Source: Bacteriovoracaceae bacterium
GTDB taxonomy: Bacteria; Bdellovibrionota; Bacteriovoracia; Bacteriovoracales; Bacteriovoracaceae
Reading direction: 5' to 3'
Assembly: GCA_013141065.1 (NCBI GenBank)
Contig: JABFRR010000001.1
Coordinates: 1-64,000 of the forward strand
DNA length: 64,000 bases
Positions 41,410-50,471 of this stretch are shown piece after piece; position 1 is the stretch's first letter, and each line of letters opens with the position of its first letter. The notes under the pieces were generated by a model that saw only the letters and a program-made list of their open reading frames with translations, searched no databases and was not told where the DNA came from. Made by a program: the position numbers and the translations under genes.

Positions 41410-42502
41410 TAAAACTCATCTTTCTTTTTACCTCTAAAGGTATTTGTGGCAATCGTGAATTGGGTATTAAAAACGTTGAAAGATTAAAGAGATCTAAAAA
41501 TACTCGGTTATTATCTGCAGCTCTCTTTAAGTATTGATGTCCAGATGATCCACCGGTCCCAATTTTTGTCCCTAACATTCGTTGAGCCAATAAAGCATGA
41601 CGGTATCGCCAAGTTGTAAAGTTCTCATCAATATCCATCATGCTCGTAATAATTTGAAAGGGAATCGTGAGCATTGGTTCGTGTCGATAAAGCAAAATAA
41701 AAAGAGCATTTAAAATAGCTTTTTGTGAAAGTTTTCTTTGATTATTATTAATAAGTTCTAAATGTTTTTTTTCATCAAATAAACTTTCAAAAGTACTGCG
41801 AGTAATTTTCAAATTCTCAAGCTGTATGTTTTTTTGTTTGTCTGACAAGTGGGCACTATTTGTTTCAATAATATTTTTATCATCCTGTAAGATTGAATCG
41901 ATAGATTTTTGATATTCTTGCCAGAAATTAAAATCTCCCGAGAGAGTGAAGGGAAGTCTCTCCAGCCAGGTTTCTAAGCTTCTTAATAAAGTAGGAAGCT
42001 TTTCGACTTCACCCAAATGACCTCTATCTTTTTCACTTAAGCGTCCCATGAAAAATTCTCGATCTACATCTTGGCGGTCATTTGTGTGGAGTCCGAGTTT
42101 GATTTCGATTTCGCGAAACTGAACACTTTGGAATCCAGAAGCAGGAATGAGTAAATCTCTAAACTCAAGAAAATCCATTGGAGTCATTGTCTCAAGAACG
42201 TCAAATTGACCAATTAATAGGCCCTGTATTTTTTTGATGCGCTCAAGTTTTTGAACGACAGTAGATAATTCAGCTTCAGGGATAAAGGCTTTATGAAAAA
42301 CGGCGAGTATAGAATCAAGATCGTGTAATATTTGTTTAAACCAAAGCTCATACACTTGATGAACAACGATGAACAGCATTTCATCGTGACATTCTCCGTT
42401 AACTTGGTCAGCATATTTTCTGCTTAGTGGAAGTTGTGAATCCAAAAGTTTTGGAAGTTGCAGGTAGTCTCCATAATAAACTGGCCCTTTATTTTTATGC
42501 AT
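41402..42502 (-). CDS. Tryptophan 2,3-dioxygenase
   Basis: A 366-residue haem enzyme that opens the indole ring of tryptophan with O2. Start region KGPVYYGDYLQLPKLL, then HDEMLFIVVHQVYELWFKQIL with the distal His and the conserved YELWF, DFLEFRDLLIPASGFQSVQFRE, WRYRHALLAQRMLGTKIGTGG (proximal-side region) and SGHQYLKRAA. The TTG 15 nt upstream (42517) is rejected because GAGGGGATTAATT is well placed for ATG 42502. It heads the two-gene operon with the kynureninase-like gene and is divergent from the CtaA-CtaB fusion. Confidence 0.94.
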   Translation of the reverse strand: MHKNKGPVYYGDYLQLPKLLDSQLPLSRKYADQVNGECHDEMLFIVVHQVYELWFKQILHDLDSILAVFHKAFIPEAELSTVVQKLERIKKIQGLLIGQFDVLETMTPMDFLEFRDLLIPASGFQSVQFREIEIKLGLHTNDRQDVDREFFMGRLSEKDRGHLGEVEKLPTLLRSLETWLERLPFTLSGDFNFWQEYQKSIDSILQDDKNIIETNSAHLSDKQKNIQLENLKITRSTFESLFDEKKHLELINNNQRKLSQKAILNALFILLYRHEPMLTIPFQIITSMMDIDENFTTWRYRHALLAQRMLGTKIGTGGSSGHQYLKRAADNNRVFLDLFNLSTFLIPNSRLPQIPLEVKRKMSFNV

Positions 42503-42621
42503 AATTAATCCCCTCAAAAGACGTCGTTTATACAGTGAAATTATCTACAAGATATATATGACTTTGCAATAAAGATTTAGTATATAATAGCGATAAACGC
42601 CAGCCCAAACAGAGTAAAGAT

Positions 42622-44448
42622 ATGAGACTTAAAAATCTTTCACTTTTCACAGTTTTTACAACATTCATTCTGATTATGTGGGGTGCAGTTGTTCATAACA
42701 CTCAATCGAGTTTAGCCTGTCCAGATTGGCCATTGTGCTATGATCAAGTTTTTCCTCTAATGGAAGGCGCAATTTTAATTGAACACGGTCACCGCCTCTT
42801 GGCTAGCTTTGTTGGATTTCTTACAGTTCTTTTAGTTATTTTTTCATATATCGACAGAAAAAAATCAGAAAAGCACACGCACCTATTTAAAGCTTCTTTA
42901 ATGGCCTTGTTTTTAGTTATCGCTCAGGGAGCTCTCGGTGGAATCACTGTTATTTATAAATTGCCAACAATTGCTTCAACATCACACTTAGGCTTAGCTT
43001 TATTTTTCTTTTGTTTTATTGCTTACATTCATCATCAAGCCAGTTCACTATCTCACTCATTAAAAATTTACTCAGCCGATTTTAAGAATCACGTTAAAAA
43101 TAATTGGAAGCCAGTTATTAGGCACGGAGTTTTATTTTCAATGACTCTTTTGTTTTCTCAAATTCTCCTTGGAGCATTTATGAGGCACGCAGGCGCTGGT
43201 GCTGCTTGTGGATTAGGTCCAAACAGTGCTCTCTTGTGCATGGATGTTTCAACATGGAAGGCTTCACTTTGGCCTAGCCTTGGTCCTTCACAGCTACACA
43301 TGATTCATCGTTTTTATGGACTCGTAGTTTTTTCAGTGGTCGCATTTTTTTCATTGAGAACCTTCAAATTTTTTAAAGGCGATAAAACTCTTAGAGTCGC
43401 AAGTTTACTTCCCTTATTATTTGTCACTTTTCAAGTTGGGGTCGGCGTTCTTGCCGTTTGGAAAAACCTAGCTGTAGTTCCAACTACACTTCACTTAGCA
43501 GGAGCTGCACTCTCTTTAATCTCACTTTGGAAACTGAACCTAATGATTAAAGATGTAGAGTCTTCATTTTTTATTGGAAATTCCCATTCGTTTCTTACTG
43601 ACGTAGTCGATTTAACGAAGCCACGACTTTCTTTATTGGTTATGGTTACGGCACTGGTCGGGTCAATGATTGCTCCTGATAAAATAAATTTTTTTAAAGC
43701 ACTGCTTGCCTTTTTTCTCACTACAATGGTGGTTATTGGTGCCGCTGCACTAAACTGTTACATGGAGAGAGAAATTGACGCAAAGATGAATCGCACCAAA
43801 GATAGGCCATTGCCATCTCAGAGAATGAAGCCCAAAGTGGCCTTGATTTTTGGCTTAGTGCTTATTCTATTTTCAGTTCCGGCCCTTGCGATATTTATCA
43901 ATATAACGACCGGCATACTCGCCTTGGTTGCAGCGGTCTTATATTTATACGCCTACACACCCATGAAACAAAAAAGTGAATTAGCCGTTTATGTCGGAGC
44001 AATTCCTGGCGCCATCCCTCCAGTTATGGGTTGGACAGCAGTAACTGGCCAAATTGATATTATGGCCGTCACTCTTTTTTTAATTCTTTTCGTTTGGCAA
44101 TTACCTCATTTTTTATCAATTTCTCTTTATCATGCCGATGATTATGGCGCTGCGAATATAAAAATTTATCCGAATCTGATGCGGGGCGTTGCCATCACTA
44201 AGCTCGGTATCTTTATATTTACAGCTTTTTTATTTCTTACATCCCTTCTTCCGACAATTTTTTCTCATGCTAGTTCTGTTTATACTAATACGGCTCTAGT
44301 TTTAAGCGGGCTCTTTTTGGTCTATTCAGCAGTCGGCTTTTTTATCAAACAAGATGATGTACGTGAACGTCAGTGGGCAAGAAATTACTTTTATGGCTCT
44401 CTTTTTTATCTGCCACTCTTGTTAATGGCTCTGATTTTCTTTAAATAG
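42622..44448 (+). CDS. CtaA-CtaB fusion: haem A synthase plus haem O synthase
   Basis: A 608-residue protein with both cofactor-making enzymes of the aa3 oxidase. Residues 1 to about 310 are CtaA-like (SSLACPDWPLC, EHGHRLLAS, STSHLGLAL, MRHAGAGAACG, MIHRFYGLVVF, TTLHLAGA). Residues from about 325 are CtaB-like (VVDLTKPRLSLLVMVTALVG, NCYMEREIDAKMNRTKDRPLP, YTPMKQKSELAV, GAIPPVMGW). Together they would turn haem B into haem O and then haem A. In most bacteria these are separate genes. About 15 membrane spans in all. It begins the oxidase half of the locus. Confidence 0.93.
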   Translation: MRLKNLSLFTVFTTFILIMWGAVVHNTQSSLACPDWPLCYDQVFPLMEGAILIEHGHRLLASFVGFLTVLLVIFSYIDRKKSEKHTHLFKASLMALFLVIAQGALGGITVIYKLPTIASTSHLGLALFFFCFIAYIHHQASSLSHSLKIYSADFKNHVKNNWKPVIRHGVLFSMTLLFSQILLGAFMRHAGAGAACGLGPNSALLCMDVSTWKASLWPSLGPSQLHMIHRFYGLVVFSVVAFFSLRTFKFFKGDKTLRVASLLPLLFVTFQVGVGVLAVWKNLAVVPTTLHLAGAALSLISLWKLNLMIKDVESSFFIGNSHSFLTDVVDLTKPRLSLLVMVTALVGSMIAPDKINFFKALLAFFLTTMVVIGAAALNCYMEREIDAKMNRTKDRPLPSQRMKPKVALIFGLVLILFSVPALAIFINITTGILALVAAVLYLYAYTPMKQKSELAVYVGAIPGAIPPVMGWTAVTGQIDIMAVTLFLILFVWQLPHFLSISLYHADDYGAANIKIYPNLMRGVAITKLGIFIFTAFLFLTSLLPTIFSHASSVYTNTALVLSGLFLVYSAVGFFIKQDDVRERQWARNYFYGSLFYLPLLLMALIFFK

Positions 44449-44533
44449 ATAAATTTGAATTTTTTGATTATGATAAAAGGACTATTTTTTAATAATAACG
44501 ACTCCTTAACTTTCCATCGACAGGATTGCTAAT

Positions 44534-45355
44534 ATGAATCTACTTTTAAATTTCTACTTAAAGTTTTTTGTAACATCGTCTGAGGCTGCAAGCAATGTAG
44601 GCTTTTGGGAGGCAATGAAACCACCAGTAGATATTTCAACTTACGGTCATCTCGTAGACGATCTTTTCATGTTAACGACAAAACTGATTTTATTTTTCTT
44701 CTTTTTTGTTTGTTTAGGGATTTTTGGTTTTTCATATCTCTATTCTAAAAAAAGACACCCTCAACCGCTTTATACTCATGGAACTAGTAAAAAACAAATC
44801 GCGATTGTTGCACTTATTGGTGCACTCGTTTTTGTAATGGTTGATATGCAAATTACTACAATTTCTAACAGAGATTATGTAAATGTTTTCTTAAACTATC
44901 CTAAAGAATCTGATGACATTGTAAGAGTTGAAGCACTCGGGCAACAATGGGCGTGGAATTTTAGATATGCTGGAAAAGATGGTGTTTTTAACACAGAAGA
45001 CGATGTTGTTACCTTGAATGATTTAAGAGTTCCAGTGAACAAAAAAGTTATTTTCCAAATCACTGCTAAAGACGTTATCCATTCTCTCTATTTTCCCAAT
45101 GCGAGAATTAAAGTCGATGCGATGCCTGGAAGAATTTCAAGACTTTGGTATGAACTAACGAAAACCGGTGTCTATGATATCGCTTGTGCTGAAATCTGTG
45201 GAACTTTTCACTACAGAATGAAGTCAACGTTAACGGTTTACACTCAAGCCGAGTACGACACTTGGATGGCTGAAATGGAAGAGAGAACTAAGCATGTTAC
45301 AGAAGTAGAGAAAGTAGAAAATTACTGGGGCTGGAAGTGGGTAGCTTCAAACTAA
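44534..45355 (+). CDS. coxB: Cytochrome c oxidase subunit II
   Basis: A 273-residue subunit with two membrane helices (about 48-72 and 86-108) and a periplasmic cupredoxin domain. Seen: QQWAWNFRYAG, VIHSLYFPNARIKVDAMPGR (His of CuA), and the CuA loop CAEICGTFHYRM. The segment GKDGVFNTEDDVV is an insertion common in CoxB of this type. There is no C-terminal haem-c domain, so it is not caa3-type. It accepts electrons from cytochrome c. It precedes coxA by 39 bp. Confidence 0.95.
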   Translation: MNLLLNFYLKFFVTSSEAASNVGFWEAMKPPVDISTYGHLVDDLFMLTTKLILFFFFFVCLGIFGFSYLYSKKRHPQPLYTHGTSKKQIAIVALIGALVFVMVDMQITTISNRDYVNVFLNYPKESDDIVRVEALGQQWAWNFRYAGKDGVFNTEDDVVTLNDLRVPVNKKVIFQITAKDVIHSLYFPNARIKVDAMPGRISRLWYELTKTGVYDIACAEICGTFHYRMKSTLTVYTQAEYDTWMAEMEERTKHVTEVEKVENYWGWKWVASN

Positions 45356-45394
45356 AAACGAAAGATTAATTAAAGATTTATAGAGAGGATTCTC

Positions 45395-47122
45395 ATGGCA
45401 TTTTTTGAACAAGAAATTCACGACGCACCAACGACATTTTTGTCGAAGTATGTTTTTTCATTTGACCACAAAGTTATTGCTAAGCAATTTTTGTGGTACG
45501 GAATTGCTTTCTTAGGTATTGGCGGCATGATGGCCCTAATGATCCGTTGGACCCTGGCTTTTCCAGGTCAAGCTTTCCCAGTCATTGGAACTCTTTTATT
45601 TCCTAATACAAATGGTGTTGTCCCACCTGATACATACGCCATGCTTTTTACTTTGCATGGAACAATTATGATTTTTTATGCCATTACTCCAATTTTAATT
45701 GGTGCTTTCGGTAACTTCTGTATTCCGCTAATGATCGGTGCAAGGGACATGGTTTTTCCAACACTGAACATGCTCTCATTTTGGTTGGCAGTCCTTTCAG
45801 CACTTCTTTTATTAGTTTCACTTTTTACTCCATTGGGAGGAGCCGCAGGTGGATGGACTTCATATCCAACACTTTCAACTTTGATTGGTTCAGCTGGAGT
45901 CGGGCAAACACTTTGGTGTTTGGCTCTCTTCGTTCTGGGTGTTTCTTCAACAATGGGTGCAGTTAATTATATTGCAACAATCATTACTTTGCGTGCTCCG
46001 GGCATGGGGTATTTTGATATGCCACTCACGGTTTGGGGCCTTTGGCTTACGGCTGTTTTAAATGCTATTTTCCTTCCAGTTCTTGGAGCAGGATTACTTC
46101 TTTTAACTTTTGACCGAGTCTTTGGAACAACTTTTTTCTTAGCAGGTGCTGCGGCTACTAGTGGTTCTGGGGATCCAGTATTATTCCAACACGTATTTTG
46201 GATCTTTGGTCACCCGGAAGTTTACATCTTAATTCTTCCAGCTTGGGGAATTGTTTCAGACTTACTTTCTTTCTTTTCTAGAAAGCCAGCATTTGGTGCA
46301 AAATCAACTGCTCTTTCTATGACTTCTATTACCATTCTCTCGACACTTGTTTATGGTCACCACATGTACTCTGGACAGATGAGTCCACTTTTAACTCAAT
46401 CTTTCATGATGCTCACCATGACAATATCAATTCCTTCCGCTGTCTTTTTTGCTAACTGGCTTGGAACACTTTGGAAAGGATCGCTTAGATTTCAAACTCC
46501 AATGCTTTTTTCTTTAGGTGTTGTTTTTGTTTTCGGCTTAGGTGGTTTGACAGGACTTTACCTAGCGACAGTTTCAACGGATCTTTATTTGCACGATACC
46601 TATTTTGTTGTTGGTCACTTCCATTATACGATGGCCGCGTCTGTTCTCCTTGGCGGATTTGCTGGAACTTACTTTTGGTTTCCCAAAATGTTTGGTCGCA
46701 TGATGAACGAAGCTTTAGGCAAATGGCACTTTTGGCTATCAATGCTTGGTCTGAATGGTATTTTCATGGGGATGATGGTTATAGGTCACGCAGGAATGCA
46801 CAGACGTATCTACAATCCTTTCGTATATGAGTTTTTACAAAACTTAATTCCACTGAATATGTTCATCACTTATTCAGCTCTTTTAATGGGATCAGCTCAA
46901 CTTTTATTTGTGTATAACTTTATTCACTCGATGTACAAAGGCCCCGTTGCTTCACAAAATCCATGGGAAGTTGGGACACTTGAATGGACAATTCCTTCTC
47001 CGGCCCCTCATTACAATTTTGCAGAAATTCCAGTGGTAAAATGTGGACCACATGAATACGGAAATCCAAATTTAAAAGGTAAAGACTTCCAATACCAAAC
47101 TGAAGAATTGGTGAAGGCGTAA
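45395..47122 (+). CDS. coxA: Cytochrome c oxidase subunit I
   Basis: A 575-residue, 12-helix haem-copper oxidase subunit. It has HGTIMIFYAITP (His of haem a), GHPEVYILILPAWG (CuB His with the cross-linked Tyr), YGHHMYSGQM (CuB His pair) and HDTYFVVGHFHYTM (haem a3 and haem a His). It performs O2 reduction and proton pumping. The C-terminus is short and has no fused subunit III. Spaced 39 bp after coxB and 3 bp before the second subunit III gene. Confidence 0.97.
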   Translation: MAFFEQEIHDAPTTFLSKYVFSFDHKVIAKQFLWYGIAFLGIGGMMALMIRWTLAFPGQAFPVIGTLLFPNTNGVVPPDTYAMLFTLHGTIMIFYAITPILIGAFGNFCIPLMIGARDMVFPTLNMLSFWLAVLSALLLLVSLFTPLGGAAGGWTSYPTLSTLIGSAGVGQTLWCLALFVLGVSSTMGAVNYIATIITLRAPGMGYFDMPLTVWGLWLTAVLNAIFLPVLGAGLLLLTFDRVFGTTFFLAGAAATSGSGDPVLFQHVFWIFGHPEVYILILPAWGIVSDLLSFFSRKPAFGAKSTALSMTSITILSTLVYGHHMYSGQMSPLLTQSFMMLTMTISIPSAVFFANWLGTLWKGSLRFQTPMLFSLGVVFVFGLGGLTGLYLATVSTDLYLHDTYFVVGHFHYTMAASVLLGGFAGTYFWFPKMFGRMMNEALGKWHFWLSMLGLNGIFMGMMVIGHAGMHRRIYNPFVYEFLQNLIPLNMFITYSALLMGSAQLLFVYNFIHSMYKGPVASQNPWEVGTLEWTIPSPAPHYNFAEIPVVKCGPHEYGNPNLKGKDFQYQTEELVKA

Positions 47123-47125
47123 TTA

Positions 47126-47707
47126 ATGAATGAAGTAATGTCAAAAACAATTGTGACAGCTAAAGATGGAGATAAAATTATCTCTTCAGTTGCAATGATC
47201 GTGACTCTTGTGTCTTTTGGAATGCTTTTTTTAACTTTGATGATGGCGTTTGCAATGTTTCGTATCACGGCTCCAGTTTGGCCCCCAGCGGGGATGACAA
47301 GACCTGATTTATTTTTGCCGACATTAAGTACTGTGATGATTTTTCTTAGTTCTTTTTTCTATACGAAATTTGAAAAAAATACTGTTGCTGGAAATGTTGA
47401 CCGTCAAAATTTAACGGCAACTTTAGTTTTAGGTTTGGCCTTTATGTTAAGCCAATTTCTTTTTTGGAATCATTTAAAATCTCAAGGGATTTATGTTTCT
47501 TCAGGAGTTTTCGCCTCGATAATTTATGCTTTTACTTGGATTCATGCTGCACACATTGTAGCAGGTCTTGGACTTTTAGTTTGGCTTTATAGTGCTTTGA
47601 AATCAGCGGATAAAATGACTTCGGTCAAAGTTTCTAGTGTCGGTAAGTTTTGGCACTTCTTAGGTATTGTTTGGTTAATAATGTTTGTGACTATTTTTGT
47701 TTTATAA
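47126..47707 (+). CDS. coxC: Cytochrome c oxidase subunit III (second of two)
   Basis: A 193-residue five-helix subunit: TAPVWPPAGM, LPTLSTVMIFLSSFFYTKFE, GLAFMLSQFLFWNHLKSQGI, YAFTWIHAAHIVAGLG and FWHFLGIVWLIMFVTIFVL. It follows coxA by 3 bp, in the standard place. It differs clearly from the one at 38884 and is the likely true subunit III of this oxidase. ATG 47126 is used; a second ATG lies four codons on (47138). Confidence 0.92.
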   Translation: MNEVMSKTIVTAKDGDKIISSVAMIVTLVSFGMLFLTLMMAFAMFRITAPVWPPAGMTRPDLFLPTLSTVMIFLSSFFYTKFEKNTVAGNVDRQNLTATLVLGLAFMLSQFLFWNHLKSQGIYVSSGVFASIIYAFTWIHAAHIVAGLGLLVWLYSALKSADKMTSVKVSSVGKFWHFLGIVWLIMFVTIFVL

Positions 47708-47717
47708 GAGGAATTCT

Positions 47718-48611
47718 ATGAAAGGATTAAATTTAGTTTTAACCGTCTTCTCACTGTTGGCACTTGTGTCTTGTAGTGAAACTCATTTCAAGGAAGATAA
47801 AATCTTCGCTGGTGGAGTTTACGCTACAGCTAAACAACTCAACAACGGTAAATCAGTTTACACAGAATACTGTTTATCATGCCATGGAGTTAATGGTGAT
47901 GGTGCAGGCTATTCAGGGAAAGGTTTATCAGTTCCACCTAGAAATTTTAAACTTGGACAATATAAGTTTGGAAAAGTTGTCTCTGGTGAATTGCCAAATG
48001 ATCAAGATTTTTATGACATTTTAAAAAAAGGTCTCCATGGTACAGCTATGCTTCCTTGGGACTTATCAGATCAACAAATGTTTAATGTCGTCCAATACAT
48101 AAAAACTTTTGCACCTGAAAAATGGGAAGGCGTAGATAAAAAATTAGGAGCACCAATTTTTGCTGGCAAAGACCCATATGGAGTGGCTCATAAAGAAAGT
48201 GCCATCCAAAGAGGTAAAGAAGTTTACCACGTTGTAGCCCAATGCTGGACTTGTCACAGGGCTTACGTAGGTCACGATGAGTTTAGTCAAATTTCGCAAA
48301 AAATAAATGGATCTCCCGCAACTGAATTTGATCCAGATATGTATCACGTAAAAATCCAGCCATCAGACTACGGTTATTCTTCTATGCCGCCAGAATTTAC
48401 AAGTGACTTCGTTCGCTCAGCTGTTACAGTTGAAGAGCTTTATGTTCGACTGAATGCTGGGGTAGGTGGAGCAGCGATGGCGAGCTGGAAAGGTGTACTT
48501 CAAGATGATGAAATTTGGGCTGTTTCACATTACGTAAAATCACTTATGGATCTTAAAGACACTCCTGCGAGAGCTCAGTTTATTGAAAGTATAACTAAAA
48601 ATAACAAATAG
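47718..48611 (+). CDS. Dihaem cytochrome c lipoprotein
   Basis: About 297 residues. A lipoprotein-type signal (LALVSC, Cys near residue 20) anchors it to a membrane on the outside. Two haem-c domains with CLSCHGVNGDG and CWTCHRAYVG follow, and Met-ligand loops (MLPWD, MASWKG) lie after each. AAGAGGAATTCT before the ATG at 47718 chooses this start over an ATG at 47697 that lies inside coxC. It is the likely electron carrier from the octahaem cytochrome to CoxB. Confidence 0.92.
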   Translation: MKGLNLVLTVFSLLALVSCSETHFKEDKIFAGGVYATAKQLNNGKSVYTEYCLSCHGVNGDGAGYSGKGLSVPPRNFKLGQYKFGKVVSGELPNDQDFYDILKKGLHGTAMLPWDLSDQQMFNVVQYIKTFAPEKWEGVDKKLGAPIFAGKDPYGVAHKESAIQRGKEVYHVVAQCWTCHRAYVGHDEFSQISQKINGSPATEFDPDMYHVKIQPSDYGYSSMPPEFTSDFVRSAVTVEELYVRLNAGVGGAAMASWKGVLQDDEIWAVSHYVKSLMDLKDTPARAQFIESITKNNK

Positions 48612-48631
48612 AAATATCAGTAGAAATAAAT

Positions 48632-49360
48632 ATGGCACAGACACTAGCGAGCTATTATAGAGAAGATAACTGGTTTCAAAAACTGGTACGGAAAAAGTCT
48701 TTTTGGCTTTTATTCTGGATACTATCTTTTAGTTACCCAGTGTATAAAACTCTCAACAGAACTTTACCGCCACCTCTTCCGATTTATTACACTGTTCCGG
48801 AATTTAGCCTGACAAACGAGTTTGGAAAAAAGTTCGGCAACAAAGATCTTCAAGGCAAATTTTATATTGCCAGTTTTATGTTCACCTCGTGTCCGACGAC
48901 ATGTCCGGCGCTTCTGACTAAGCTTGACTTGGTTCAAAAGCGAATTAGAGGTTTAGGTACAAAAGCTGCTATCGTGACCTTCACTGTTGATCCAGAAGTC
49001 GACACCCCTGAAGTGCTTTATAAATTTGCAAGAAAAAGACATTCAAATCCTTTTATCTGGACTTATCTCACTGGCCCAAGGGCCGATTTAGAAAAGATAG
49101 TAATTGAGGGATTTAAAGTTCCGATGAGTGGAAAAGAAGCAATCGAAAAACAAGTCGGCAATGAAAAAGTCACACTTTTTGATATCGCTCACACTGAAAA
49201 ATTAGTTTTAGTCGATAATAACGGTCAGATCAGAGGCTACTATGGAACTGAGAGAGTGGAGATGGATCGCATGATGATTGATCTCGGGCTTTTAGTGAAC
49301 AATAGTTTTTCTAAGGTTGAGCCACGTCCAATACCTAGTGATAAGGAGATAAAGTTATGA
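48632..49360 (+). CDS. SCO1/SenC-family copper chaperone
   Basis: A 242-residue thioredoxin-fold protein with one N-terminal membrane anchor (about 22-37). The copper site is C87-x3-C91 (TSCPTTCPALL) with the distant His in FDIAHTEKLVLVD. VTFTVDPEVDTPEVL is typical. It inserts copper into CuA of CoxB. It follows the dihaem cytochrome and its stop overlaps the subunit IV start (ATGA), so it belongs to the oxidase operon. Confidence 0.93.
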   Translation: MAQTLASYYREDNWFQKLVRKKSFWLLFWILSFSYPVYKTLNRTLPPPLPIYYTVPEFSLTNEFGKKFGNKDLQGKFYIASFMFTSCPTTCPALLTKLDLVQKRIRGLGTKAAIVTFTVDPEVDTPEVLYKFARKRHSNPFIWTYLTGPRADLEKIVIEGFKVPMSGKEAIEKQVGNEKVTLFDIAHTEKLVLVDNNGQIRGYYGTERVEMDRMMIDLGLLVNNSFSKVEPRPIPSDKEIKL

Positions 49361-49641
49361 GTGAATCCCACGAACATAAAAGCCACACAAAAGAATACAT
49401 CATTGTATTTTTTGTTTTAACTTTCCTAACTGTTGTAGAATTAATGATTCCTGGACTCGATACAGCTTATTCTAATAAAGCGATTGGACTAATCGGACTT
49501 GCCGTTGGAAAAGCCTTAGTTGTTGCCTACTTTTATATGCACTTAAAAGAAGAAACTGCATGGCTTAAATTCATTGCCGCGATTCCTATTTCAGCTGCTT
49601 TTTACGCCGTTGCCCTCATCCTAGAAAGCAAATTCCGTTAG
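49357..49641 (+). CDS. Prokaryotic cytochrome c oxidase subunit IV family protein
   Basis: A 94-residue protein with a His/Lys-rich N-terminus (SESHEHKSHTKEY) and three membrane helices. FVLTFLTVVELMIPGL and VAYFYMHLKEETAWLKFI are the marks of the COX4_pro/CtaF family. It overlaps the SCO stop by 4 bp (ATGA) and ends the oxidase operon. A hairpin follows. Confidence 0.9.
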   Translation: MSESHEHKSHTKEYIIVFFVLTFLTVVELMIPGLDTAYSNKAIGLIGLAVGKALVVAYFYMHLKEETAWLKFIAAIPISAAFYAVALILESKFR

Positions 49642-49646
49642 GTGCC

Positions 49647-49685
49647 AGCAGACTTGTGGTAGCTACGCCGCAATACAAGTCTGCT
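49647..49685. terminator. Hairpin at the end of the oxidase operon
   Basis: AGCAGACTTGT and ACAAGTCTGCT form an 11-bp perfect stem with a 17-nt loop. It lies between the oxidase operon and the convergent phosphatase gene. The T-tract on the plus strand is weak (GCTTTAGA), so it may act as a bidirectional stabiliser rather than a strong terminator. Confidence 0.6.
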
Positions 49686-49688
49686 GCT

Positions 49689-50402
49689 TTAGATTAACTT
49701 TGATTGTTTACAACTATATTTTTTGAAATCTACTTTTGGAATAACTAGCTTTTTACAAAGGTTCTTAGTTAATTTTTTTCCTCTGTTTGCAATTATCAAT
49801 TCACTCATTCCTAAAAATGCAGGTGTCAGATTGTCTCTAACTTTCTGAGCAACATGAAATATTTTTTTTGGATTCCCGGCTTCAAAGCCTTTATCACACA
49901 ATTCAGATGCAAATATCTCATCAATACTTTCGTTATTAGCATTGTTATAAAGTTTAAAAAGCCCTGCTATATATCCTGTGCGGTCTTCGCCAACCGTGCA
50001 ATGAAGAAATAATTTATGATTATTTCTTTCTGCAAGCGAAAGCATGTTTAAAGCTTCAATAGTCATCTCGCAAACGGGCTTAAAATCAGTAATGTCTTTC
50101 CACGGAAAAGGTAGGTGTAAAATATTTTTTGGAGAAATACCAAGTTCAATTAATGCCGTAATTTCTTTAGCTATCTCACCGTTGGTATCTATTTTAAAAA
50201 GCAAATATTTTTGCACATTAAGTTCAACTAAATCCTCTAGATCTTGATGATTTCTAGGTGCCATTCCACGAATAATATTATTTGTCACAAGATGAGAGTT
50301 GGGTATTCCAATTTCATTATATGTTGAAGGAATACTAGAAACTAAAGCAGCTAAACCTAATGATGACTTTATTAATATTGCGATTAAAAAAATATATTTC
50401 AT
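49689..50402 (-). CDS. Exported tyrosine/dual-specificity phosphatase
   Basis: A 237-residue protein with a signal peptide (about 1-18) and a Cys-phosphatase core. The P-loop HCTVGEDRTG is the HCx5R signature with the catalytic Cys near residue 136. The D of the WKD loop region (PFPWKDIT) may be the general acid. Of the two start codons (50408 and 50402), AAGGTAGGT is better spaced for 50402. It stands alone, convergent to the oxidase operon. Its substrate outside the cytoplasm cannot be read; a phosphoinositide or phosphotyrosine target is possible. Confidence 0.82.
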   Translation of the reverse strand: MKYIFLIAILIKSSLGLAALVSSIPSTYNEIGIPNSHLVTNNIIRGMAPRNHQDLEDLVELNVQKYLLFKIDTNGEIAKEITALIELGISPKNILHLPFPWKDITDFKPVCEMTIEALNMLSLAERNNHKLFLHCTVGEDRTGYIAGLFKLYNNANNESIDEIFASELCDKGFEAGNPKKIFHVAQKVRDNLTPAFLGMSELIIANRGKKLTKNLCKKLVIPKVDFKKYSCKQSKLI

Positions 50403-50471
50403 AAACATACCTACCTTGGAATGCTTATAACTTAATTAAGATAATAATAGTTTTTGTCTATAAAATATTCA

